Source: Flavobacteriaceae bacterium (GTDB lineage Bacteria > Bacteroidota > Bacteroidia > Flavobacteriales > Flavobacteriaceae). From it: 44,695 nt of DNA. Location: NCBI GenBank assembly GCA_017851655.1, contig JAFMMH010000008.1, positions 1-44,695 on the forward strand, in the 5' to 3' direction. Positions within the stretch are counted from its first letter, which is position 1, and the number at the start of each line of letters is the position of its first letter. Shown here piece after piece: positions 1 to 10,340 of the stretch. The notes beneath the pieces were generated by a model. It searched no databases. It saw only the letters and a program-made list of their open reading frames with translations, and had not been told where the DNA came from. The position numbers and the translations under genes were made by a program.

Positions 1-51
1 GGGACCAACTGATTATGAGTCAGCTACTCTAACCAACTGAGCTATAGGACC
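1..51 (-). tRNA. tRNA with CAU anticodon (tRNA-Met or tRNA-Ile2), truncated by the window start
   Basis: Reverse complement begins GGTCCTATAGCTCAGTTGGTTAGAGTAGCTGACTCATAATCAGT: acceptor strand, D-arm, and anticodon stem GCTGA/TCAGT with loop CTCATAA (anticodon CAT). The 3' part is outside the window. Confidence 0.85.
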
Positions 52-196
52 TTTTTTTAGTCTTTAAAGCTTGAGGGCTTTTAAAAACAAGACTGCAAAT
101 ATAGCACCTAAAATAACAAAAAAGAACAGAATATCTTAAAGAGTCGTGTGTTTGTATTCCCTAAGTTCTAAAAATTGCTGAAGAATAGATATCTCT

Positions 197-204
197 TATC
201 TTTG
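197..204 (+). promoter_or_regulatory. Bacteroidetes -7 promoter element TATCTTTG
   Basis: Match to TAnnTTTG, just upstream of the ORF at 211. Confidence 0.5.
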
Positions 205-210
205 TAAAAA

Positions 211-612
211 ATGAAAATGAAAAAAAAGAAGCCCGATGCGGTTGTTTGGGACGAGAACGAACAAAGCTATTTCGCCAAATTATTGCCTTATGCGAGTAGT
301 TTAAGTGGGCCAATTATCGAAGTGCCAAATATTGATGCTTTTAAAAAAAAGGGCGTAGATAAAGTGTCCAAACAGTTTCAAGCAGAACTTAATGATCTTC
401 AAGAAAAAATTAAAGCGTTTGTAACTATCGCTTCTGAAACTCAAAAAGTATATAGCGCACATTTTAAGTTTGAACCCATTGTAGGAGAAATTTACCATTT
501 ATATCAAGGAAATTCACAAACCTTTCTTTCGCTTGTAGAACCTACAGAATGGAACAAAGAGCACTTAGGAAGCTTCCGTTTAAATAGCGATTATAAGTGG
601 GAACGTCAATAA
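211..612 (+). CDS. DUF2452-like conserved hypothetical protein
   Basis: ORF of 133 aa; recognised family style (KKPDAVVWDENEQSYFAKLLPYASSLSGPII). Confidence 0.65.
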   Translation: MKMKKKKPDAVVWDENEQSYFAKLLPYASSLSGPIIEVPNIDAFKKKGVDKVSKQFQAELNDLQEKIKAFVTIASETQKVYSAHFKFEPIVGEIYHLYQGNSQTFLSLVEPTEWNKEHLGSFRLNSDYKWERQ

Positions 613-639
613 GCCCTTTTTTCTATGTAATTTTGTTCC

Positions 640-1041
640 ATGGATAAACAAGAAACTCCCCGCCAACAGAAAATTAATACGGTCTTACAACAAGAGGTTG
701 CTACCCTACTCCAACTTGCCATCCGAGCAGGCTCAGTAAAAAACTTATTGGTATCTGTCACTAAGGTTCACGTTACCTCTGACCTATCCATTGCCAAAAT
801 CTATTTAAGTATTTTTCCCGTCAAAGATGCCACACATTATGTAAGTACGCTTAAAGAAAACAGTTATCAGCTGCGTCATGATCTGGCTCAGCGCATGAAA
901 AACCAATTGCGTAGAATTCCTGATCTCCAGTTTTATCTTGACGATTCACTGGATTATATTGAAGGAATAGATCATGAATTAAAAAAAGGAACAAACCCAT
1001 TAACCCATCCTGAAATTCTTGCCTCTCGTCAAAAAAAATAA
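640..1041 (+). CDS. rbfA: Ribosome-binding factor A
   Basis: 133 aa ORF; RbfA-like pattern (INTVLQQEVATLLQLA...VTKVHVTSDLSIAKIYLSIFP). Confidence 0.88.
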   Translation: MDKQETPRQQKINTVLQQEVATLLQLAIRAGSVKNLLVSVTKVHVTSDLSIAKIYLSIFPVKDATHYVSTLKENSYQLRHDLAQRMKNQLRRIPDLQFYLDDSLDYIEGIDHELKKGTNPLTHPEILASRQKK

Positions 1042-1056
1042 GACAAAACCAAACTC

Positions 1057-2268
1057 ATGTTAGCTTATTCACTCAAAATCGCCTGGCGATACTTTTTTTC
1101 AAAAAGCTCTCAAACGGTGATTAATAGAATTAACGGTTTTGCCTTTTTTATGGTAGTCATTGCTACAGCTTCTTTATTTATCGTACTTAGTGCTTTTGGA
1201 GGTTTAAAAGCCTTTGGGCTCTCCTTCAGTGAATCTTTTGATCCTGACTACGAAATCAAACCCCTTCAAGGAAAATATTTTAATGTTTCCGATTCTCTCC
1301 TAAGTAAAATAGAATCGCTCCCTGAAATAATTGCCATTGCACCTCAGATTGAAGAAAAAGTTTTTCTTTCCTACGATCAAAAAAATCAAGTTGCATATTT
1401 AAAAGCCGTTCCTCCAAACTACACCAGTGTTGTAGCGATAGACTCTCTAATTGCATTAGGTGAATGGTTGTCATTTGATGGGTCTGATGTTGTTTTAGGG
1501 TTTAGTATTGCCGGAAACTTAAGTGTTGGTGTTTACGATTATACTTCTTTTTTAAACATTAAAGTTCCCAAAAAAAAGAAACAGACCCTATTGGATCAAA
1601 ACCCATTTAAACAAGTAAATGCACTCACCGTTGGGCTTTATCAAATCAATGAAGAGCTGGATAAAAAATACGTTTTTTCAAGGCTAGAGCTTGCTCAAAA
1701 TTTGTTAGACCTTCAGCCACAAGAATATACCTCTCTTGTTCTAAAAACCCAACCTACTCTTTCTAAAAGCGAGCTGGCTGAACTACTTAAGCCCCTGATA
1801 AAAAAGCCTATCCAACTAATTTCAAGAGCAGAACAAAATACAGCCCTATACAAAATGCTCAACATGGAACATCTCGCCATATATTTTATTTTCACCTTGG
1901 TTATGATTATTGCTTTGTTTAATGTCGTTGGCGCATTAATTATGATGATTATTGACAAAAAAGGGCAAATGAAAATCATTCAATCCATGGGTGCTACACC
2001 CAAAGGAATTTATCAAATCTTCTTTATACTTGGGCTTTTAATCTGCATTTTTGGAGGAAGCGTTGGTCTAGTATTCGGTGTTATAATTGTAATGCTTCAA
2101 AGCGCATTCCCTTTTATTTATGTCCCAGGAACTACCCTAGCTTATCCTGTAGTTTTTGAAGCGGAAAATCTTTTAATTGTAATTGGAACTCTTTTGGTCT
2201 TAGGAACTTTAAGCACTGCTTGGGCTACGCGTGGATTAGGAAAAGAGCTGAGAAATCAAACGATTTGA
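1057..2268 (+). CDS. ABC transporter permease, FtsX/LolC-LolE type
   Basis: 403 aa; N-terminal TM, large periplasmic domain, three C-terminal TMs (FNVVGALIMMIIDKKGQMKIIQSMGATPKGI). Confidence 0.85.
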   Translation: MLAYSLKIAWRYFFSKSSQTVINRINGFAFFMVVIATASLFIVLSAFGGLKAFGLSFSESFDPDYEIKPLQGKYFNVSDSLLSKIESLPEIIAIAPQIEEKVFLSYDQKNQVAYLKAVPPNYTSVVAIDSLIALGEWLSFDGSDVVLGFSIAGNLSVGVYDYTSFLNIKVPKKKKQTLLDQNPFKQVNALTVGLYQINEELDKKYVFSRLELAQNLLDLQPQEYTSLVLKTQPTLSKSELAELLKPLIKKPIQLISRAEQNTALYKMLNMEHLAIYFIFTLVMIIALFNVVGALIMMIIDKKGQMKIIQSMGATPKGIYQIFFILGLLICIFGGSVGLVFGVIIVMLQSAFPFIYVPGTTLAYPVVFEAENLLIVIGTLLVLGTLSTAWATRGLGKELRNQTI

Positions 2269-3251
2269 TCCTCTGTAAAAGCTTCCATTATTTCATCAAA
2301 GACCTCAAATACTTTTGCAGCTTCATCCGAAGTAACCATTCGAGTTCTAAAGGGCTTAAAGTTTGGAATACCCTTAAAATAATTTGTATAATGTCTTCGT
2401 GTTTCTAATACACCTAATGTTTCTCCTTTCCAGTCTATAGCCATTTCCAAATGTCTTCTCGCGGCAGCAACTTTTTGATCAATACTTGGGGGGTCAAGTT
2501 TTTTTCCTGTTTCCAAAAAATATTTGACTTCATTAAAAAACCATGGATTTCCGATACTGGCTCTTCCGATCATAGCTCCGTCAATTCCGAATTCGTCTCG
2601 CATTTTAAGTGCTTGTTCAGGAGTATTAACATCCCCGTTCCCAAAAACAGGAATATGCATTCGGGAGTTGTTCTTAACAGCTGCAATTTGAGTCCAATCA
2701 GCATCCCCTTTATACATTTGAGCACGTGTCCTGCCATGAATTGAAATAGCGGCACAGCCAACGTCTTGAAGGCGCTCTGCGACTTCTACAATATGAATAG
2801 AATCATGATCCCACCCCAATCGCGTTTTGACAGTTATAGGAAGGTTAGTATGTTTTACCATCGCTTCGGTCAGTTTTACCATCAATGGAATGTCTTTTAA
2901 TATTCCTGCCCCTGCCCCTTTGGAAACTACTTTTTTTACAGGACAGCCAAAATTAATGTCAATAATATCTGGCTTTGACGCCTCAACAATCTCAACAGAT
3001 CGAACCATAGATTCTAAGTTGGCACCAAAAATTTGTATACCAACTGGGCGTTCTTTTTCGTATATATCAAGTTTTTGAACACTCTTGGCAGCATCACGAA
3101 TAAGCCCCTCGCTTGATATAAATTCCGTGTAAACAACATCTGCACCATTTTCTTTACACAAGGCTCGAAAAGGAGGGTCGCTGACATCTTCCATTGGTGC
3201 AAGAAGCAAAGGGAAGTCATTTAACGCTATGTTACCTATTTTAACTGCCAT
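2256..3251 (-). CDS. dusB: tRNA-dihydrouridine synthase
   Basis: 331 aa; LAPMEDVSDPPFRALC, DINFGCPVKKV, ITVKTRLGW, GRTRAQMYKGDADW motifs. Confidence 0.9.
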   Translation of the reverse strand: MAVKIGNIALNDFPLLLAPMEDVSDPPFRALCKENGADVVYTEFISSEGLIRDAAKSVQKLDIYEKERPVGIQIFGANLESMVRSVEIVEASKPDIIDINFGCPVKKVVSKGAGAGILKDIPLMVKLTEAMVKHTNLPITVKTRLGWDHDSIHIVEVAERLQDVGCAAISIHGRTRAQMYKGDADWTQIAAVKNNSRMHIPVFGNGDVNTPEQALKMRDEFGIDGAMIGRASIGNPWFFNEVKYFLETGKKLDPPSIDQKVAAARRHLEMAIDWKGETLGVLETRRHYTNYFKGIPNFKPFRTRMVTSDEAAKVFEVFDEIMEAFTEDQIV

Positions 3252-3455
3252 ATAATGCGAACAAAATTAGTGTTTTTTCCCCTTTTATGAACAGGAACCA
3301 TTTTCCCGCCCTTCTTTTGCTTGAGATAAATCGCAGATTCGTTCTTCGCTTCTGAAAATTTTATGTTTTTACTCGAATCCCTTTATGATGTTTAATTATG
3401 CTCCTAATAAATTAAAATAGTTTCATACAACTCTATTTAACTCCATCTACAACAC

Positions 3456-3463
3456 TATCTTTG
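3456..3463 (+). promoter_or_regulatory. Bacteroidetes -7 promoter element TATCTTTG upstream of lepA
   Basis: TAnnTTTG match 20 nt upstream of the lepA start. Confidence 0.55.
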
Positions 3464-3482
3464 CAACTTTAAGAATGCCTCC

Positions 3483-5285
3483 TTGGCTATGAAAAACATT
3501 CGTAATTTTTGTATTATTGCCCATATAGATCACGGGAAAAGCACCTTGGCAGACCGTTTGTTGGATTTCACTGGTACAGTAACAGAACGTGAAAAACAAG
3601 ATCAATTACTTGATAATATGGACCTTGAGCGTGAACGCGGAATCACGATAAAGTCACATGCCATCCAAATGGAATACCAACACGAAGGGGAAACCTATGT
3701 CTTAAACTTAATCGATACTCCTGGCCACGTTGACTTTTCTTATGAAGTATCTCGATCCATTGCTGCCTGTGAAGGTGCTTTACTTATCGTAGATGCTGCG
3801 CAAAGTATTCAAGCACAAACGATTTCTAACCTCTATTTAGCTCTTGAAAATGATTTAGAAATTATCCCTGTTTTAAACAAAATAGACCTCCCTTCCGCAA
3901 ATCAAGAAGAAGTTACAGACGACATCGTAGATCTTTTAGGCTGTCTCCCTGAAGATGTTATTCCTGCCTCTGCCAAATCAGGTATTGGAATTAAAGAAAT
4001 TTTAACTGCCATCATTGACCGCATACCTCCGCCAGCAGGGAGTGTAGAAGAGCCCTTACAGGCGCTTATATTTGATTCCGTGTACAATCCTTTCAGAGGA
4101 GTTGAAACGTATTTTCGTGTACTAAATGGTAAAATAGAAAAGGGTCAAAAAATTCAGTTTATCGCTACACAAAAGACGTATTTCGCAGATGAAATTGGAA
4201 CACTTAAACTTAAACAAGAGCCTAAAAAACAAATATTAGCAGGAGATGTTGGCTATTTAATCACCGGTATAAAAGAAGCCAAAGAAGTTAAGGTTGGTGA
4301 TACAATTACAGATCCATTGAATCCAACTCAAAATGCAGTAGACGGATTTGAAGAAGTCAAGCCCATGGTCTTTGCAGGAATCTACCCTGTTGACACAGAA
4401 GAGTACGAAGAGCTCCGAGCCTCTATGGAAAAACTACAGCTCAATGATGCTTCATTGGTGTTTTTTCCTGAAAGTTCAGCAGCATTAGGTTTTGGATTTC
4501 GATGCGGTTTCCTAGGAATGCTCCATCTTGAAATTATCCAAGAGCGATTGGAAAGAGAATTTAATATGACGGTAATCACTACTGTGCCAAACGTTTCTTA
4601 CAAAGCTTATACTAAAAAAGACCCCGACAATTTTATTAGTGTCAATAATCCTTCAGACTTGCCAGACCCCTCTATGTTAGACCGTGTTGAAGAACCTTAT
4701 ATAAAAGCTTCTATTATCACTAAAGCAGACTTTGTGGGGAATGTGATGTCGCTTTGCATAGAAAAAAGAGGTGAGATTACAAACCAAACCTACCTTACCC
4801 CAGAACGTGTTGAGCTAAATTTTGATTTGCCATTAGCAGAAATCGTATTCGACTTTTATGACCGCCTCAAGACCGTTTCTAAAGGATATGCTTCATTCGA
4901 TTATTCGCCTATAGGAATGCGTGCCTCAAAATTAGTCAAAGTGGATATTTTGCTAAACTCCAATCAGGTAGATGCTCTTTCTGCTCTGATTCATACAGAT
5001 AACGCATATACTATTGGTAAAAAAATCTGTGAAAAGCTCCGTCAACTTATCCCTCGTCAGCAATTTGATATTCCTATACAGGCAGCCATAGGAGCAAAAA
5101 TCATTTCACGAGAAACAATTAAAGCCCTTCGAAAAGACGTTACCGCAAAATGTTATGGCGGTGACATAAGCCGAAAAAGAAAGCTTTTGGAAAAACAAAA
5201 GAAAGGGAAAAAGAAAATGCGACAGATTGGGAACGTAGAAATTCCTCAGCAGGCTTTTATGGCTGTACTTAAGCTCAACGATTAA
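3483..5285 (+). CDS. lepA: Elongation factor 4 (LepA)
   Basis: 600 aa GTPase; [32 protein letters not shown]-terminal [29 protein letters not shown]. Confidence 0.97.
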   Translation: MAMKNIRNFCIIAHIDHGKSTLADRLLDFTGTVTEREKQDQLLDNMDLERERGITIKSHAIQMEYQHEGETYVLNLIDTPGHVDFSYEVSRSIAACEGALLIVDAAQSIQAQTISNLYLALENDLEIIPVLNKIDLPSANQEEVTDDIVDLLGCLPEDVIPASAKSGIGIKEILTAIIDRIPPPAGSVEEPLQALIFDSVYNPFRGVETYFRVLNGKIEKGQKIQFIATQKTYFADEIGTLKLKQEPKKQILAGDVGYLITGIKEAKEVKVGDTITDPLNPTQNAVDGFEEVKPMVFAGIYPVDTEEYEELRASMEKLQLNDASLVFFPESSAALGFGFRCGFLGMLHLEIIQERLEREFNMTVITTVPNVSYKAYTKKDPDNFISVNNPSDLPDPSMLDRVEEPYIKASIITKADFVGNVMSLCIEKRGEITNQTYLTPERVELNFDLPLAEIVFDFYDRLKTVSKGYASFDYSPIGMRASKLVKVDILLNSNQVDALSALIHTDNAYTIGKKICEKLRQLIPRQQFDIPIQAAIGAKIISRETIKALRKDVTAKCYGGDISRKRKLLEKQKKGKKKMRQIGNVEIPQQAFMAVLKLND

Positions 5286-5369
5286 GGAACGCTATCTTAT
5301 TCCCACAAACATTGAATCCGTTTGCTTATTGGGTTTTTCCGTGTATATTTGAGGAAAACCAAGACATCA

Positions 5370-6233
5370 ATGGCATTCAACTCGTTTAAAAAACTTCTTT
5401 TTGGTTTTGCTTTTTCTCCCTCTTTGAAAGCAAATGTTTTTGAGGTTACACGACTAGCTTCATTTTTAGAAGCTTCTTTGGTTTTTGTTCATGTTGGGGA
5501 AAAAACAACAGAAAAAGAAACGCTTTTTAACGCCATCCTAGAGGAATGTCCTGATAAGCCAAAAAATGTTGAGCTTCATTGGAAAACAGGGAATCCTGTG
5601 GAAACTTTAATAAAAATTTGCCAAACATTTGAAATCGACTTGTTGCTTTTAGGTGCTCTAAAGCGCGAGAAAATGCTTAAATATTACCTTGGGTCTATTG
5701 CCCGTCAAATTACACGAAAAGCTCCCTGTTCCGTTTTGTTGATGCTTAATCCCTCTATCATAAGGCAACCGTGTAAATATATCGTAGTAAATGGTTTTGA
5801 TAGCCCTCAAACACAAGACACAATTGAAGCTGCCTTTGAAATGGGTCAGGCTTTAAAAGCTGAAAAATTGACATTGGTTGAAGAAATCAGCGAAGCCCGC
5901 GTTGCGATTGCAGTAAACGATGATCGAAGTTTAAGAAAAGCAACCTTACGCAAAGAAAAAATTAACCGAGAAGAAAAAATGCGGGTTCATGATGTTATTG
6001 ATAAAATTCCTGCACACAAACTAGAAGGAATGAACTGGTCTACCCAAAGTATTTTTGGACGGAGAGGGTACTCTATTGGCCACTATGCTCGTGTTGTTCG
6101 CGCAGACCTTTTAGTTATGAATGCTCAAGAAAAAACTTCTTTTTTTAGCCGTTTTTTTCCAAAAGATTTAGAGCATATTTTGGCCGAATTACCAACCGAT
6201 GTTCTTATCGTACTATCTAAAAATAATGGCTAA
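5370..6233 (+). CDS. Universal stress protein (UspA-like, probably tandem domains)
   Basis: ORF track starts at 5322, but the ATG at 5370 follows a TATATTTG promoter-like motif. GSIARQITRKAPCSVLLM is the USP C-terminal motif. Confidence 0.8.
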   Translation: MAFNSFKKLLFGFAFSPSLKANVFEVTRLASFLEASLVFVHVGEKTTEKETLFNAILEECPDKPKNVELHWKTGNPVETLIKICQTFEIDLLLLGALKREKMLKYYLGSIARQITRKAPCSVLLMLNPSIIRQPCKYIVVNGFDSPQTQDTIEAAFEMGQALKAEKLTLVEEISEARVAIAVNDDRSLRKATLRKEKINREEKMRVHDVIDKIPAHKLEGMNWSTQSIFGRRGYSIGHYARVVRADLLVMNAQEKTSFFSRFFPKDLEHILAELPTDVLIVLSKNNG

Positions 6234-8442
6234 AAAAACTGGATTTACCGAATCAATAAAGTCATTGCCTCAAAACATATTTTCAGGTTTTGTAGTGTCA
6301 TTGATTGCGCTACCCTTAGGCTTGGGTCTTGCAATAGCCTCAGAAGCCCCTCCACTAGCAGGGATTATTGCTGCTGTAGTTGGAGGTATTGTCGTTTCTG
6401 TTTTCGGAGGTTCTCATGTGACTATAGCAGGGCCGGGGAATGGTCTAGTAATTGTTTTACTAGCTTCTATCACGACCCTAGGAGAAGGAAATCTTTTTGA
6501 AGGGTATTTATTTACACTCGCTGCCATTATTATTTCTGGTGTTTTGCTTTTTCTTTTTGGTGTGTTTCGCCTTGGATCTATGAGTGAGTTTTTTCCTGCT
6601 ACTGCCCTTCAAGGGATGTTGGCCGCTATTGGTATTGGAATTTTAGCGAAGCAGTTTCATGTCATGCTAGGTATTCGAAGTGTAAGCGGAGGAACAATTG
6701 ATCTTCTAAAAGCAATTCCTGATTCAATACTTAACTTTATTGCTTTCCATCCTTTTTCGGGGATGTTGGGGTTTTTAAGCCTCATTTTCCTCTTTTTATA
6801 CAGTAGAATACACAACCCTTATTTTCACTTAATTCCTGCTCCTATGTGGGTTGTAGTGGGGTCTATTGGTGTAAGCTATTACTATAATTTAGTGCTCAAT
6901 CAAGTAGCTCCAATAGACCCTGGTCTGTTAATTAAAATTCCAGACCAACTCTTCTCTAATATCCCTCGACCTAACTTTAGTAAGTGGTTTGATATAAATT
7001 TTATTGGTGTAGTTATCTCCATCACTCTTATCGCCAACATAGAGTCCCTTTTAAGCATTAAAGCCGTTGACAAATTAGACCCTAAAAAAAGACGATCCAA
7101 TGTAAATAAAGACCTTCGAGCTCTTGGTTTGGCAAGTATAGCAAGTGGCTTTCTTGGTGGTTTAAATGTTGTTACAGTAATCGCCAGAAGCTCTGTAAAC
7201 GTAAATAATGGCGGAAGTAATCGGTCTGCAAACTTTTTTCATGCTCTATTTTTAATCCTCTTCGTAATCTTCTTAGGCGATCAAATTCAGCGGATTCCTT
7301 TAACGGTTTTAGCAGCAATTTTAGTCTATACAGGGTATCGTCTCGCTTCTCCACAAAACTTATTCAGCGTTTATAAAATTGGTCCAGAACAAGCGCTAAT
7401 ATTCATGGTAACACTCGTTACAACTCTTTACACTAGTTTAATTGTAGGGATCCTTATGGGGATTCTGTTCACTTTTATTGTTCATTTGGTGCTTAGTAAA
7501 AGCTTTTCGTTGTTTTCAATCAATATTTTTAAACCAAATGTGCTGATGTATCTGGAGGAACAAAGCGGAAACTATTACGTAAGTGTCAAAAACTTTTCTA
7601 GTTTTCTGAACTTTTTTAGACTAAAAATTCGACTCGATCAGATTCCCGAATCTGAACACGCTATCGTAGATTTCTCTCTGTGTGAATTTGTAGACCATAC
7701 AGTAATGGAAGGCTTGCATGAATATCAGCGTTCTTTTGCCCGTAAGGGAGGGGTGTTTGAGATCATCGGCTTGGATATTCACGCTGCGGAAACACAACAT
7801 CCTTTTGCTGTCAGAAAAAGCCTCCCAGTTCATCTGCTTCTAGGGCTTAATAGCTCTCTTACAAATCGGCAGAAAGACTTAAAAGCGTTTGCAAATCATT
7901 TAAAGTGGGAATACACTTCGGAAATAGAAAATGCTCCAGAAAAATTGGATACATTTTTGTTTTTTGAAACAAAAACGATCAATTATAGAATCAACCATTT
8001 ACAAAATACAAAAGGTACTTTTTCTATGTTTGATTTATCTTTTTCAGAAGGGGCCTTTATTACAAAAGAAGATTTAAAGGCCACCTTCCTCCTCTTTAAT
8101 GCTCCAACAAAACTCCCTGTTTTCGTTTTAGACAAAGAAGATTTTAAAACAACGCTTTATCAGTGGGCTGGTTTTGATGATATAAACTTTAAAGAATATC
8201 CTGATTTTTCCAAGCGGTTTCACCTGAGCGGTAACGATTCAAAGGCTATTCGAAAACTTTTTACTCCAGATCTTCTTTACTTTTTTGAAAGTCATCCTGT
8301 TTTCCATATTGAATCAAATGGGAAAGAAATCTTGATAAAAGGGAAAGATCGGTTGTCAAGCATTCAAGAAATTAAATTAATGCTCACTTTTGCTAAAGAC
8401 CTTGCAATACATTTGTCGATTGCTCCAAAAAATTCAAACTAA
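6226..8442 (+). CDS. SulP-family inorganic anion transporter with STAS domain and C-terminal extension
   Basis: Start at ATG 6226 overlaps the USP stop (ATGGCTAA). SulP core (SGFVVSLIALPLGLGLAIASEAPPLAGIIAAVVGG...GPGNGLVIVL), STAS-like VDFSLCEFVDHTVMEGL, then about 200 further residues. Confidence 0.9.
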   Translation: MAKKTGFTESIKSLPQNIFSGFVVSLIALPLGLGLAIASEAPPLAGIIAAVVGGIVVSVFGGSHVTIAGPGNGLVIVLLASITTLGEGNLFEGYLFTLAAIIISGVLLFLFGVFRLGSMSEFFPATALQGMLAAIGIGILAKQFHVMLGIRSVSGGTIDLLKAIPDSILNFIAFHPFSGMLGFLSLIFLFLYSRIHNPYFHLIPAPMWVVVGSIGVSYYYNLVLNQVAPIDPGLLIKIPDQLFSNIPRPNFSKWFDINFIGVVISITLIANIESLLSIKAVDKLDPKKRRSNVNKDLRALGLASIASGFLGGLNVVTVIARSSVNVNNGGSNRSANFFHALFLILFVIFLGDQIQRIPLTVLAAILVYTGYRLASPQNLFSVYKIGPEQALIFMVTLVTTLYTSLIVGILMGILFTFIVHLVLSKSFSLFSINIFKPNVLMYLEEQSGNYYVSVKNFSSFLNFFRLKIRLDQIPESEHAIVDFSLCEFVDHTVMEGLHEYQRSFARKGGVFEIIGLDIHAAETQHPFAVRKSLPVHLLLGLNSSLTNRQKDLKAFANHLKWEYTSEIENAPEKLDTFLFFETKTINYRINHLQNTKGTFSMFDLSFSEGAFITKEDLKATFLLFNAPTKLPVFVLDKEDFKTTLYQWAGFDDINFKEYPDFSKRFHLSGNDSKAIRKLFTPDLLYFFESHPVFHIESNGKEILIKGKDRLSSIQEIKLMLTFAKDLAIHLSIAPKNSN

Positions 8443-8485
8443 GCTTTCTCCATATTTTGTAACTTGTTTCAAAATACCTGCTCTT

Positions 8486-9466
8486 ATGAAATTAAAGCTC
8501 TTGTTAATACTGATTTGCAGCACTTTTGCTTTATCTGGACAACAGTCTATCGGATCTATTGAGGTTCTAGATCCTTTAATGGAAGAACTAATCTCCCCCT
8601 CTGAAAGAATGGAGATCTTAGCAGAGGGATTTAAATGGGCAGAAGGACCTTTATGGGTTCCTCAGCTCAACGGTTTACTGTTTACAGATGTTCCCGAAAA
8701 CAAAATATATTTATGGACAGAGAAAGAGGGACTCAAACTCTTTTTGTCTCCTAGTGGAATGACAAATCATGCGCCTCACAGCACTAATGAAGGGGCAAAT
8801 GGACTTGCTTTAGATTCGGACGGTAAATTAGTCCTCTGTCAGCATGGTAATCGCGCTGTAGCTCGATTAAAAGATTGGAATACAGACAAACCTGAATTTG
8901 AGTTTTTAATTGATCATTACGACGGAAAATGGTTAAACAGTCCTAACGATTTGGCTTTTGACAAATCTGGGAAGCTGTTTTTTACTGATCCTCCCTATGG
9001 GCTTGGTTCACAAGATGGAGACCCGATTAAAGAATTGGATTTTAATGGAATTTATAGCCTAACTAAAAGTGGTAATGTACAACTCCTAGATCGATCGCTA
9101 AAAAGACCCAATGGGATCGCTTTGTCTAAAGATGAAAAAACTCTTTATGTTGGAAATTCTGATGGACAAAACAGTATCGTTGCAGCATTTGATTTGAAAA
9201 ATGGAACGCTAGAAAATAAACGAGTGTTTTTCGATGGAAACGTATTGGGAAAGACCAGAAAAGGCTTGTTTGATGGCTTAAAAGTACATTCATCTGGAGT
9301 AATTTTTGCCACTGGACCTGGCGGTGTTTTGCTACTTGACAAAAATGGAAAACATCTCGGAACAATAATGCCTGGTAAAAGCACTGCAAACTGTGGCTTT
9401 GATCCTGATGAAAAATACTTATACCTAACCGCTACAAACGTTTTAGCACGTGTGAAACTGAAGTAA
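8486..9466 (+). CDS. SMP-30/gluconolactonase/LRE family protein, secreted
   Basis: Signal peptide MKLKLLLILICSTFALSG; FKWAEGPLWVPQLNGLLFTDVPENKIYLW, NSPNDLAFDKSGKLFFTDPPYGL, RPNGIALSKDEKTLYVGNSD. Confidence 0.9.
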   Translation: MKLKLLLILICSTFALSGQQSIGSIEVLDPLMEELISPSERMEILAEGFKWAEGPLWVPQLNGLLFTDVPENKIYLWTEKEGLKLFLSPSGMTNHAPHSTNEGANGLALDSDGKLVLCQHGNRAVARLKDWNTDKPEFEFLIDHYDGKWLNSPNDLAFDKSGKLFFTDPPYGLGSQDGDPIKELDFNGIYSLTKSGNVQLLDRSLKRPNGIALSKDEKTLYVGNSDGQNSIVAAFDLKNGTLENKRVFFDGNVLGKTRKGLFDGLKVHSSGVIFATGPGGVLLLDKNGKHLGTIMPGKSTANCGFDPDEKYLYLTATNVLARVKLK

Positions 9467-9467
9467 A

Positions 9468-10325
9468 ATGAAACTATACCCTATTGAGGCCGGTAACTTT
9501 AAGCTCGACGGTGGTGCCATGTTTGGTGTTGTTCCTAAAACACTCTGGGAACGAACCAATCCAGCAGATGAAAAAAATAGAATTGAAATGGCAACTCGTT
9601 CACTTCTTATTGAGGATGGGGAGCGTTTAATCCTTATCGATACAGGAATGGGAAATAAACAAGACGACTCTTTCTTTCAACACTATGGCTTATGGGGTGA
9701 TTTCAATCTCGAAAACTCACTAAAAAAAGTTGGGTTTCATCCTGATGAAATCACAGATGTGTTTTTTACACACCTTCATTTTGATCATTGTGGTGGGGCA
9801 ATTAAAAAATCTTCCTCTGGATTACTCGTTCCCGCTTTTAAAAATGCTTTGTTTTGGGTTCATAAAGAACATTGGAATTGGGCAACAAAGCCTAATCGTC
9901 GTGAAAAAGCTTCTTTTCTTCCCGACAACATTCTTCCAATAAAAGAAAGTGGACAATTGCGTTTTATAGAAGGGAAGGGTCCGCTTATCAAGGAAACCCC
10001 TTTTCCCTTTGAGATACAATTGATCAACGGACATACCGAAAAACAAATGCTTCCGCTTCTCAACTACAAAGGGGAAAAAATCCTTTATGCAGCAGATCTT
10101 ATCCCCACAGTAGGTCACTTACCTGTTCCCTATGTAATGGGCTACGATACGCGCCCATTATTAAGTCTTCAAGAAAAGGAAACAATATTAGAGAAGGCTT
10201 TTTCTGAAAACACCTTGCTTTTCTTACAGCATGATCCTTATCACGAATTAATTTCTTTACAAAGCACGAACAAAGGAATCCGTATGGAAAATCATTTTAA
10301 AATTAAATCTTACTTTGGCAAATAA
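9468..10325 (+). CDS. MBL-fold metallo-hydrolase
   Basis: 285 aa; THLHFDHCGG zinc-binding motif, LIDTGMGNK. Confidence 0.9.
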   Translation: MKLYPIEAGNFKLDGGAMFGVVPKTLWERTNPADEKNRIEMATRSLLIEDGERLILIDTGMGNKQDDSFFQHYGLWGDFNLENSLKKVGFHPDEITDVFFTHLHFDHCGGAIKKSSSGLLVPAFKNALFWVHKEHWNWATKPNRREKASFLPDNILPIKESGQLRFIEGKGPLIKETPFPFEIQLINGHTEKQMLPLLNYKGEKILYAADLIPTVGHLPVPYVMGYDTRPLLSLQEKETILEKAFSENTLLFLQHDPYHELISLQSTNKGIRMENHFKIKSYFGK

Positions 10326-10340
10326 TTTAAAACTCATCCT

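Noticed and set aside
2220-3078. Small + strand ORFs (2220-2408, 2451-2744, 2827-3078) opposite dusB
   Set aside because: Antisense to a clear dusB; low-complexity translations with no family resemblance.
9126-9389. Antisense ORFs listed in the track, for example 9126-9389(-), 9822-10118(-), 42501-42779(-)
   Set aside because: They lie within strongly supported genes on the opposite strand and have no recognisable domains or start context.
9440-9462. GCACGTGTGAAACTG near the SMP-30 gene end as a degenerate parS
   Set aside because: An extra base in the right arm and no matching left arm.
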